Position numbers and translations under genes: made by a program. Shown here piece by piece: positions 1 through 6,264 of a stretch of DNA of 37,499 nucleotides. How positions within the stretch are numbered: the first letter of the stretch is position 1; each line of letters begins with the position of its first letter. The DNA is from DATMNI01 sp035570275 (lineage in GTDB: Bacteria; Acidobacteriota; Terriglobia; Bryobacterales; Bryobacteraceae), in NCBI GenBank assembly GCA_035570275.1, contig DATMNI010000346.1:1-37499 (forward strand), written 5' to 3'. The notes under the pieces were generated by a model. The model saw only the letters and a list, made by a program, of their open reading frames with translations, did not search any database and was not told the origin of the DNA.

Positions 1-45
1 CGGGGGCCAGGGGCCAGGGGCTGGGGGCGGGGGCCAGTGGGGTCG
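1..45. repeat. G-rich low-complexity tract
   Basis: Short degenerate repeats of GGGGCCA/GGGGC type fill the left edge of the window. The tract may continue outside it. The rest of 46-184 holds no gene that I can support. Confidence 0.5.
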
Positions 46-123
46 CATGGAACCAGAGGCGTTGGAACGGTCGGCGGCGAGTTCGACGCCGGAACGGGTT
101 TGGAATTCCAGCACAGCCGGCAC

Positions 124-142
124 TTTAGATACACTGTCTAAA
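124..142. promoter_or_regulatory. Inverted repeat upstream of the TfoX-like gene (possible operator)
   Basis: TTTAGA, seven spacer bases, then TCTAAA gives a clean dyad 43 bp upstream of the start codon at 185. The size and AT-rich arms suit a small dimeric repressor, but no regulator gene is adjacent. The regulatory role is inferred from position and symmetry only. Confidence 0.3.
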
Positions 143-184
143 TCGTCGGGTTGAAAGGCGAGAAAACCAAGGAGGACTGCTCGC

Positions 185-556
185 ATGGCAAAGCCAGCAT
201 CGGGGGCCGTTCCGTCAGATAAGCTTGAGTTATACGAAAAGCTGGTGGCCACCAATCCAAGTGTGAAACGAAAGGGCGCGACTGTGCCTTACACGTCGCT
301 GAACGGTCATATGTTCAGCTATCTTAGCAAGGAGGGCAAACTGAACCTCCGGCTGCCCGCTGGAGAGCGGGAGGCGTTTCTTAAGAAGTACAAGGCCAGG
401 TTGTGCGAGGCATATGGAAGGGTTCAGCCAGAGTACGTCGAGATTCCCGACACGTTGCTCTCCTCGACTCGGGAATTGAAGAGGTTCTTTGACTGCAGTT
501 ATGAATACGTAGGCTCCCTCAAACCGAAGCCCACCAGCAGAAAGAAGAAGGATTGA
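185..556 (+). CDS. TfoX N-terminal domain-like small protein
   Basis: This 123-residue soluble protein resembles the stand-alone TfoX_N/Sxy-like domain. That domain has a conserved 'GxMF...L..k..KLNLRLP..ER..FL' strand-turn-strand region, seen here at about residues 41-65 (NGHMFSYLSKEGKLNLRLP). The C-terminus is a lysine-rich tail. Full-length Sxy/TfoX regulates competence in gammaproteobacteria, but single-domain homologues have no established role and none is claimed here. The start is well supported by AAGGAGGA at 169-176, eight bases before the ATG. The gene appears monocistronic, with an inverted repeat at 124-142 upstream and a tandem 13-mer array downstream. Family assignment is by motif recognition only. 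Confidence 0.6.
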   Translation: MAKPASGAVPSDKLELYEKLVATNPSVKRKGATVPYTSLNGHMFSYLSKEGKLNLRLPAGEREAFLKKYKARLCEAYGRVQPEYVEIPDTLLSSTRELKRFFDCSYEYVGSLKPKPTSRKKKD

Positions 557-590
557 CATTGCAGTCTGATACGATCCTGGGCTGACATCT

Positions 591-629
591 GCGGGTTAAA
601 TCTGGGGGCTTAATCTGGGGGTTTAATCT
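591..629. repeat. Three tandem 13-bp repeats
   Basis: Three consecutive units GCGGGTTAAATCT, GGGGGCTTAATCT and GGGGGTTTAATCT lie between the TfoX-like gene and the FitAB pair. They have no coding potential. I see no terminator hairpin here. The remaining bases of 557-779 hold nothing recognisable. Confidence 0.7.
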
Positions 630-779
630 GCGGCTAGGCAGAGTTCTCTCGCCGGGAGAATCCCGTAAGCGACCGTGGCCGCGCCCGCCTCCACGCCGAA
701 GCACCAGCCGCCTCGGTCCACGACCCTCCACGCCTGGCGTGGCCTTTCTAAGCCAGAGACGCCGTTCCTCCCAGGTTCT

Positions 780-793
780 GATATCATGATATC
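780..793. promoter_or_regulatory. Perfect palindrome, likely FitAB operator
   Basis: GATATCATGATATC is a perfect 14-bp palindrome ending 22 bp before the antitoxin start at 816. FitA-type ribbon-helix-helix antitoxins autoregulate by binding inverted repeats in their own promoter. This is therefore the obvious autoregulatory site. The binding itself is inferred. Confidence 0.5.
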
Positions 794-815
794 GCCCGGT
801 GTTTGGGAGGTAAGC

Positions 816-1064
816 ATGGCACAGTTGGTGGTTCGCAACCTTGAGGACCCAGTCAAACTCCGGCTGCAACGCCGCGCCAGGCGGAATGGCCGCAGCATGG
901 AAGAGGAGGTCCGCGATATCTTGCGCAACGCGGCAAATGAAGAGGAGGCGCCCGCCGGCGGATTGGGGACAGAAATCTCCGCTCTGTTTGCGAAAGTGGG
1001 TCTCGACTCCGGCATTACCGAGTTGCGGGGACATGAAATGAAACCCCCGTCATTCCGTAAATGA
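816..1064 (+). CDS. fitA: FitA-like ribbon-helix-helix antitoxin
   Basis: An 82-residue protein beginning MAQLVVRNLEDPVKLRLQRR. It has the FitA pattern: a short beta-strand (QLVVRNL), two helices with RRARRNGRSMEEEVRDIL, then a C-terminal toxin-binding segment (about residues 50-70, GTEISALFAKVGLD). It should neutralise the PIN nuclease encoded next and repress the operon. I chose the ATG at 816 over the longer in-frame extension because GGGAGG (804-809) is correctly spaced before it and the FitA fold starts there. Its stop codon overlaps the toxin ATG in an ATGA at 1061-1064, so the two are translationally coupled. Confidence 0.85.
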   Translation: MAQLVVRNLEDPVKLRLQRRARRNGRSMEEEVRDILRNAANEEEAPAGGLGTEISALFAKVGLDSGITELRGHEMKPPSFRK

Positions 1065-1477
1065 CTATTCTGGACACGAATGTGCTCTCGGCGCTGATGC
1101 TCCAGACGCCTGACCCGGTCGTTGTCGCATGGCTTGACCACCAGCCGCGGACGTCCATCTGGACAACTTCCGTCACGGTGCTGGAAGTCCGATTCGGGTT
1201 ACAGATCATGCCTGCGGGGAAACGGCGATCGTCGTTAGTCCTGGCATTCGAAGAAGTCCTCAACAAAATGGGTCATCGAGTGGTTCCCTTCGATGTGGCG
1301 GCCGCTCGGCAGGCCGGCGATCTCATGGCATCCCGTCACAAGAAAAGACGCCCCGGAGATCTACGGGACACGATGATTGCCGGTATCGTGCTGGCTCGGA
1401 ATGCAGCCCTGGCAACCCGCAATACGGCTCAATTTGACGATCTGTCGGTTCCGCTTATCGATCCCTGGAGTGTGTGA
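1061..1477 (+). CDS. fitB: FitB/VapC-type PIN-domain toxin
   Basis: A 138-residue PIN-domain ribonuclease. The first conserved acid is in ILDTNVLSAL (Asp5), the second in VLEVRFGL (Glu about 44), and the third acidic cluster is RRPGDLRDTMIAGIVLARNAALATRNTAQF near residues 97-127. Full length for FitB. PIN toxins cleave RNA with bound Mg2+ and are held inactive by their antitoxin. The start overlaps the antitoxin stop (ATGA), the classic TA arrangement. All the motifs expected of an active nuclease are present, unlike several other TA toxins in this window. Confidence 0.87.
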   Translation: MTILDTNVLSALMLQTPDPVVVAWLDHQPRTSIWTTSVTVLEVRFGLQIMPAGKRRSSLVLAFEEVLNKMGHRVVPFDVAAARQAGDLMASRHKKRRPGDLRDTMIAGIVLARNAALATRNTAQFDDLSVPLIDPWSV

Positions 1478-1536
1478 GCGGGGAGTGGCTGAGACAGGAA
1501 CGTACGCCAGGCTGCGGGCAGATCGCACGTCGGCGC

Positions 1537-1573
1537 GGCAGGCGGATTGCCAATCCGCCGCAGGTTGGCAACC
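1537..1573. repeat. REP-like palindromic repeat, copy 1
   Basis: GGCGGATTGCCAATCCGCC is a 9-bp stem with a 1-nt loop. It is followed by CAGGTTGGCAACC, a second dyad. The same module recurs at 11281-11340 and 35082-35141. It sits at the broken 5' edge of the cytochrome fragment. Confidence 0.7.
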
Positions 1574-1590
1574 AAAGGGCGAATACCGTC

Positions 1591-1811
1591 ACGGATCTTC
1601 CGATGCCGCGCTGTTCAAAACCATCGGCTACGGAATTCCAGGCACGCACATGCCGCGCATTTACCACGAAGATGTGCAGACCTGGGAACTAGTCGCCATT
1701 CAGCTTTTCTTCGGCGGCGCAGGCTGTCATATGATCCAGGGCCGCGGAGGACGCCGCACGCGGAAGACAAGCAGGGCAACAGATACAGCGGCCGCGTCTC
1801 AACGAAGATAG
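1591..1811 (+). pseudogene. Decayed c-type cytochrome fragment
   Basis: Frame 3 reads SDAALFKTIGYGIPGTHMPRI...VQTWELVA. This is the end of a class I cytochrome c domain ('GIPGTxMP' supplies the distal methionine). It runs straight into FFGGAGCHMIQGRGGR, which resembles the start of a second heme domain (CxxCHMIxGxGGRxGPDLS). The first heme cysteine is missing (GAGCH in place of CAGCH), the usual linker between domains is absent, and after GGR the frame is lost. There is no start codon that makes sense. I read this as a remnant with an internal deletion, possibly from a multi-heme or PQQ-dehydrogenase-associated protein common in Solibacter-type genomes. The REP-like repeat forms its left border. 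Confidence 0.55.
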
Positions 1812-1848
1812 CTAATCGCTCGCCGAGGGAGGTTTGTGCACTTCTTCG

Positions 1849-2745
1849 CTACCGGAACAGATCCGCCAGCGCCGGCGCCAGTTGCGGAAAACGAAACCGG
1901 AATCCCGCGGCTTCGGCTGCCGCGGGCGCCACCCGTTGGCTGGCCAGCAGAATCTCAGACATCTCCCCGAATAGCGCCTTCAGCGCGAACGCGGGCACCG
2001 GCAAGATCGCCGGCCGATGTAATGCCTGGCCCAGGGTGCGGGTGAATTCGGCGTTGCTCACCGGGTATGGCGCCACACCGTTGAATGCGCCTCGCACCGG
2101 ATGATCCAACGCGAATTGGAACATCGCGGCCAAATCCTCCAGATGAATCCACGACATCCACTGCTTGCCGCTGCCCAACTTTCCGCCAACCCCCATCCGG
2201 AACGGCGGCAGCATGCGCTGCAACGCCCCGCCGCGCGAATCCAGCACCACGCCCGTCCGCACCCGCACCACCCTCACCCCCAGCGCCTCGGCCGCCTGGG
2301 CTTCTTTTTCCCACGCCTGGCAGATCTCCGCCAGGTAGCTGCCGCCGGCTGCGGACGATTCGTTCAGCACCTCGTCGCCGCGCGACCCGTAGTATCCGAC
2401 CGCCGAAGCGCAGATCAACGCCTCCGGCCGGCGCTGCAGCTTCTCAATCGCCTGCACCAGATTGCGTGTGCCCATCACGCGGCTGTCGCGGATGCGCTGC
2501 CTGGCATGAGCCGTCCACCGCTGCGCCACCGGTTCCCCCGCCAGATGGATTACCGCGGCGGCGTCGCGCAGGCTCTCCTCGGGCGGCTGGCTTTTCATCG
2601 GGTCCCACGCCGAAAGCTTCACCCCCGGGGGCATGTTGGTGCCGGCGTGGCGGCTGAGCACGTGCATCGAGTGGCCAGCCGCCGAGAGATTCTTCAGCAG
2701 CCTGCGCCCGATCAGCCCCGATGCGCCTGAAATCGCGATTTTCAC
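1849..2745 (-). CDS. TIGR01777-family NAD-dependent epimerase/SDR protein (YfcH-like)
   Basis: A 298-residue Rossmann-fold protein. The N-terminal KIAISGASGLIGRRLLKNL holds the GxxGxxG nucleotide site. It is followed by VIHLAGEPVA, ICASAVGYYGSRGDEVLNE (the family's active-site tyrosine region), VRTGVVLDSRGGAL and WIHLEDLAAMFQFAL. These are hallmarks of the YfcH/SULA-like atypical extended SDR family. The substrate is unknown. The start is GTG at 2745: AGGAGGAG lies 6-13 bases upstream and the fold begins there, so the 18-residue extension to 2799 is unlikely. It is divergent from the radical SAM gene, with an 87-bp shared upstream region. Confidence 0.85.
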   Translation of the reverse strand: MKIAISGASGLIGRRLLKNLSAAGHSMHVLSRHAGTNMPPGVKLSAWDPMKSQPPEESLRDAAAVIHLAGEPVAQRWTAHARQRIRDSRVMGTRNLVQAIEKLQRRPEALICASAVGYYGSRGDEVLNESSAAGGSYLAEICQAWEKEAQAAEALGVRVVRVRTGVVLDSRGGALQRMLPPFRMGVGGKLGSGKQWMSWIHLEDLAAMFQFALDHPVRGAFNGVAPYPVSNAEFTRTLGQALHRPAILPVPAFALKALFGEMSEILLASQRVAPAAAEAAGFRFRFPQLAPALADLFR

Positions 2746-2832
2746 GTAACGGTCTCCTCCTGCCGGCTGCATTCGCCGGTTGCGTTCTAATTCCATCAAT
2801 CATCGTACGCCAGCTACAATGACAAAGTAAGC

Positions 2833-3873
2833 ATGAGGGCCTGGAACCGCGCCAAATTGCTATGGGGCTATCTCGCGCGCCGGACCACGCTCCCGGCGCT
2901 GCCGGTGGAGTACATCGTCGAAACCACCGCCAAATGCAACCTCTACTGCCCCATGTGCCCGCGGGAAACGCATCCGCAGCCCAAAGCCGATATGACGGAC
3001 GAAGTCTTCGAACGTCTTGTCCGCGAAGCCGGGACGTCCGCCGAGCACATGATGCTCATCGGCCTGGGCGAGCCTTTCATGGATCCCCACATTTTCCAGC
3101 GCATCGAGTTCTGCCACCAGCACAGCATCTCCACACTGCTGTCCACCAACGGCACCTTTCTGGATGAGCGCTGCTCCACGCGCATTCTGGATTCGCCTCT
3201 GGAGCAGATCACCCTCAGCTTCGACGGCTACAAAAAGGAGACTTTCGAGTTCTTCCGCAAGGGTGCCAAATTCGAAAAGGTGCGCGACAACTTTGTCCGC
3301 TTTGCCCGCATGAAGCACCAGCGCGGCTCCCGCTTGCAGATTGTTGTGCAGATGGTGAAGATGGATGGCAATGCTTCCGAGGTTGACGATTTCATTGCAT
3401 TCTGGAACGGTGTTCCCGGCGTGGACCAACTCCGCATCAAAGCCGACGAAACCAACCTGATGCATCCCGATTCGGGCCACAACTCGGGCGATTGGAAGCA
3501 CCCCTGCCACTATCTCTGGCGCGGCCCCATGTACGTCAAGCAGAGCGGCGATGTCTACCCCTGCTGCCAGAGTTACATGTTGGATGGCCGGCCGGTTGGG
3601 AGAATCGGCGAGCAGCCCCTCTTCGCCATCTGGAATTCCGAACCGATGCAGCAGATGCGCCGCCTGCATGCTGCCGGCCGGGGCGGAGAGGTAGACGTTT
3701 GCTCCCGGTGTTGCACGACGATTCCCCACCCGGCGCTGGTAACCGGCAGCCTGCTGCTCCACGGCCGAACGGTGCGCCGGCTACTGCCCGTGGTGGAACG
3801 GCTGACGTATTTGTCGAAGCTGCCGGCCAAGCTGTTGCGGCCGCCTAAGCCGCGGGGGGAAGCACCGGGCTAG
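2833..3873 (+). CDS. Radical SAM/SPASM domain protein
   Basis: A 346-residue radical SAM enzyme. Cys35-Cys39-Cys42 in AKCNLYCPMC is the CxxxCxxC motif for the SAM-binding 4Fe-4S cluster. GLGEPFMDP (about 77-85) is the SAM-binding GEP-like motif. A cysteine-rich SPASM-type C-terminal region follows (HPCHYLW, DVYPCCQSYM, DVCSRCCTTIPHP), expected to bind an auxiliary cluster. Such proteins modify peptides, lipids or cofactors through a 5'-deoxyadenosyl radical. No precursor peptide or partner gene is visible beside it, so the substrate is open. The start ATG at 2833 follows GTAAGC, a weak ribosome site. Confidence 0.85.
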   Translation: MRAWNRAKLLWGYLARRTTLPALPVEYIVETTAKCNLYCPMCPRETHPQPKADMTDEVFERLVREAGTSAEHMMLIGLGEPFMDPHIFQRIEFCHQHSISTLLSTNGTFLDERCSTRILDSPLEQITLSFDGYKKETFEFFRKGAKFEKVRDNFVRFARMKHQRGSRLQIVVQMVKMDGNASEVDDFIAFWNGVPGVDQLRIKADETNLMHPDSGHNSGDWKHPCHYLWRGPMYVKQSGDVYPCCQSYMLDGRPVGRIGEQPLFAIWNSEPMQQMRRLHAAGRGGEVDVCSRCCTTIPHPALVTGSLLLHGRTVRRLLPVVERLTYLSKLPAKLLRPPKPRGEAPG

Positions 3874-3933
3874 CGCATACGGTCGTCGTGGCCATGAAAA
3901 CCGCCTTCTCTTCGGAAAACCTGTCCAGTCGCA

Positions 3934-3963
3934 TTGCATAGAGTTACGCTCTTGGAATAGAGT
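3934..3963 (+). promoter_or_regulatory. Weak sigma-70-like promoter candidate for the ParE-type TA operon
   Basis: TTGCAT (3934-3939) and TAGAGT (3958-3963) are separated by 18 bp, 64 bp upstream of the antitoxin start. Both boxes are imperfect. It is the best candidate in the 3874-3999 gap, which otherwise holds nothing. Confidence 0.25.
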
Positions 3964-3999
3964 ACGATAGTCAAGGGCTCGTTCCTCTGACGGCGCAGT

Positions 4000-4027
4000 G
4001 CGGCTGAGGAATAGCGGCTGAGGAATA
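4000..4027. repeat. Perfect 14-bp tandem duplication carrying the ribosome site
   Basis: GCGGCTGAGGAATA occurs twice in a row (4000-4013 and 4014-4027). The second copy abuts the ATG at 4028. Each copy contains GAGGA, so the antitoxin gene has two candidate Shine-Dalgarno sequences. The one in the second copy is only about 3-7 bases from the start. Confidence 0.8.
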
Positions 4028-4273
4028 ATGGACAGACAACAAGCTCACCAATTGCTCGATCAGCTCGGTCCCGCCCAGTTCGAAGCCATAGTCAAGCTGC
4101 TTGAAGTGATGGTCCACGATGACGACGAGGAATTGACCGCGGCAGACCGCCGCGCCGTCGCTGCCTCGCGTGACTATTTCCGGCAGAACCCGGAAGGCGG
4201 CCTTTCCTTCGAGCAGGTGGTCGCGGAGTGCGGCTTCACCATGGACCAGGTCCGCCACCACCAGGGCGAGTAA
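4028..4273 (+). CDS. Probable antitoxin of a ParE/RelE-type TA pair
   Basis: An 81-residue acidic protein (LLEVMVHDDDEELTAADRRAVAASRDYFRQNPEGGLSF...). I do not recognise a named DNA-binding domain. Its size, acidity and position directly before a RelE/ParE-type toxin, eight bases apart, are the basis for the call. The segment DRRAVAASRDYFRQN.EGGLSFEQVVAECG resembles the helical C-terminus of antitoxins commonly paired with such toxins. It would neutralise the toxin and perhaps repress the operon. The duplicated 14-mer at 4000-4027 carries its translation signal. Confidence 0.6.
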   Translation: MDRQQAHQLLDQLGPAQFEAIVKLLEVMVHDDDEELTAADRRAVAASRDYFRQNPEGGLSFEQVVAECGFTMDQVRHHQGE

Positions 4274-4281
4274 AGGTCCCA

Positions 4282-4515
4282 GTGAAGAGAATTCGCTTCC
4301 ACCCGAACGTTCGTGGAGAAGTTCGGGCGATTGAGCAGCATACTGCCCTAAACGTTCTGGCAGCCATTCACCGCTACGCCGCCACCGGCGCCGGCAAGAT
4401 GAAGCCGCTCAGCGGCGAGTTCGAAGGGCTGCTCCGGCTGCGCGTCGTCTTCGAAGAGACGGAAGACACCATCACCATCCATCAGATTCGTGATCGCCGC
4501 GACGCCTACCGCTGA
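4282..4515 (+). CDS. ParE/RelE-superfamily toxin
   Basis: A 77-residue protein beginning VKRIRFHPNVRGEVRAIEQ. It contains the RelE/ParE pattern: basic N-terminal strand, two helices, then GKMKPLSGEFEGLLRLRVVFEETEDTITIHQIRDRRDAYR. In that stretch 'L.G.f.GL.RLRVG.YR' and the C-terminal 'I..I..R.d.Yr' are the core strands. Whether it is a ribosome-dependent RNase or a gyrase poison cannot be told from sequence. GTG at 4282 is preferred over the ATG at 4228 because it starts at the fold boundary, follows AAAGG, and lies eight bases after the antitoxin stop. Confidence 0.75.
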   Translation: MKRIRFHPNVRGEVRAIEQHTALNVLAAIHRYAATGAGKMKPLSGEFEGLLRLRVVFEETEDTITIHQIRDRRDAYR

Positions 4516-4696
4516 GTTCAGGCGTTCGCATACGGTCTGGGCCCGATGCAGGCCGTGCTCCAGTTCGATCACGGTAATGGAAGAGAGCACGATTTCAGTT
4601 TCTCCGTGCTCGTGTTCGAGTGTGGCCAGCAACTCACTCACCGCCTGGCGTCGCGCTCGGCGGCGATCAGCACTCCGGAGTCGAGGACTAATCCAT
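4516..4696 (-). pseudogene. Decayed PIN-domain (VapC-type) toxin
   Basis: On the minus strand, split across frames, one can read MD|LVLDSGVLIAAERDA|RQAVSELLATLEHEHGETEIVLSSITVIELEHGLHRAQT. The first catalytic Asp lies in VLDSG and the Glu in TVIELEHGLHRA, as in VapC. Single missing bases near 4690 and 4650 break the frame. The C-terminal half of the PIN domain, with the third acidic cluster, is gone. The homology ends where the ParE-type gene ends at 4515, which suggests a recombination or insertion junction there. Confidence 0.6.
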
Positions 4697-4973
4697 GCCG
4701 GCGGATTCAACGGCTCTCGGTGGGCATCGATGGCCGCTTGCACGTCCCTGGCGAAGTCGGGATCGGGCACCGGCGCGTAGCCGAGCTTCTCCTCATAGGC
4801 TTTCGCCAGAGCGATGCACTCGCTGATTTTCCGGCGCGGACCTGGCGGCGTCTTGATGACGGCCACCGGACGATGGTCCTGCTCCACGATCACCTCGACC
4901 CCTTCCTGGACTTTGGCCAGCACGGCGTGATATCGCGGGCGAGTTCGGCTTCTGTAATGCGGACTGTCGCCAT
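4691..4973 (-). pseudogene. Frameshifted Phd/YefM-type antitoxin
   Basis: It starts at ATG 4973 as MATVRITEAELARDI, then after a missing base near 4927 continues as AVLAKVQEGVEVIVEQDHRPVAVIKTP, the Phd/YefM pattern. A helical toxin-binding tail follows (ISECIALAKAYEEKLG...FARDVQAAIDAHREPLNPPAW). The single base missing near 4690 would, if restored, give this gene a TAG stop and also put the overlapping toxin ATG (4696) in frame. The ancestral genes thus overlapped as in normal TA operons. The pair is dead as it stands. Confidence 0.65.
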
Positions 4974-5092
4974 CTCTTCGATCATAGCGTTCTTCTTCGT
5001 CGCCAGTTTCAGCGAAACTGTGATGGTCTGTCTGGACCGGCTGTTAGTCGCAGACGAGTCCTCAGTAAGCCCAGTTTGATAGAATCCAGACC

Positions 5093-6113
5093 ATGCCCGC
5101 CTCAAAGCGAGAACGGTACGCGGCCCGGATTTGCTGGAACAAGGACGGGTGGACGTTCCCATCGGGAGAAGCGCCACACCTGGAAAAAGGTACCTACGTC
5201 GTTGATGCAGGCTTCGGTCACGAAGAATGGCTCTGCAATTTCGCTTGGCTTATCGGTATCGACCGTTTTCATTACGCCTTTCTTCAGCCCGTCCACAACT
5301 CCTTCAAGAACGTGACGGGGAAGACCATCGATGTGCTTTTGTATACGATCGGTCCAGGCAGCACCAGATTGTACGTCGGCGAGATCTCGAATTGCGAAGT
5401 GCTTCAACCCGCCCAGGCTGACGAGGCACTGAAGATCTACAGGAAGCGTGGCTGGCTCAAGAGTATGGCGGAACAGGTCCGCAAGGTTGGAGGCAACGTC
5501 GAACACATACTCAAGGGCGACGCATTAGACCTGTTCAACGTCCGGTTCCGCCAGGATGACGCGGACATCTACCCTTCGCTTGTAGTAGCAGATCGGAAGG
5601 ATACAGTCTGGAAGAGGCAGGTACACCCTCACTGCCGCCACCGAGGAGATCGAAAAGCAGTGGCGAAACCGGAAGGGTAAGACGACACCTCCGCTAATCA
5701 GGACCATCACCCGCAAAGGCACGCTGGGGGCTATCTACGATCCCATCCACAAACGCTTACAGGCTGACCTTCTCCCGCTGCTCGAAGGCCGGTATGGCAA
5801 AGGGAATGTGACACTCGAGAGCAACAACGTGGACATTACCATCACGGATGAGAAGAAGACGATTCTGATCGAGATCAAGACTGATTCGAATCCCCGTGCG
5901 GCCATCCGCGCAGCCATCGGCCAGTTGCTGGAGTACGCCTACTACAGGTCGCCAACCGAAATCGGAGTGGAGTTGGTCGTTATTGCGCCGGGGAAACTCG
6001 ACAAGTCTGCGGACGAGTACATCCGGCGGCTACGGACCGAATTCAACATACCGATCTTGTATTGCTCGCATTCTGAGGGCGATCCGCTTCCCGGTGCTTT
6101 TGGGAGCAGTTAG
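5093..6113 (+). pseudogene. Frameshifted protein with C-terminal PD-(D/E)XK nuclease-like core
   Basis: The frame opened at 5093 reads to about 5613, then continuity moves by +1 to the frame that ends at 6113. The restored protein is about 339 residues. The N-terminal part has WNKDGWTFPSGEAPH and GFGHEEWLCNFAWLIGIDRFHYAFLQP, a compact conserved-looking domain I cannot name. The middle is basic. The C-terminus has NVDITITDEKKTILIEIKTDSN...AIGQLLEY. This matches the PD-(D/E)XK nuclease core, with Asp, then ExK, then a Q.LLEY helix. The join needs one extra base near 5610-5620. Function is not known; a DNA-cleaving, perhaps defence-related role is inferred only from the core and from the neighbouring TA genes. 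It could be a real frameshift, a programmed one, or a sequencing error. Confidence 0.6.
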
Positions 6114-6264
6114 GCTCAAGCTGAATAGTTCAAACGGTTGGGTAGTCGCGTTCGGGAAGTTGCGACCAACCACAGGCCCGAGACTCAATCGCGCGGGCCA
6201 AGTTCATTTTGGCTCCAGCCTTATTCCTCGCCCATTCGTGGCCGAGGGCGCCCGACTGGCCGCC

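Noticed and set aside
1547..2104. 185-codon plus-strand ORF
   Set aside because: It runs across the cytochrome remnant in the wrong frame and into the antisense of the epimerase gene.
4348..4923. 191-codon minus-strand ORF as one gene
   Set aside because: Its first part is the Phd-type antitoxin after a frameshift, its middle a shifted PIN domain and its end merely antisense to the ParE-type toxin. Described as two pseudogenes instead.
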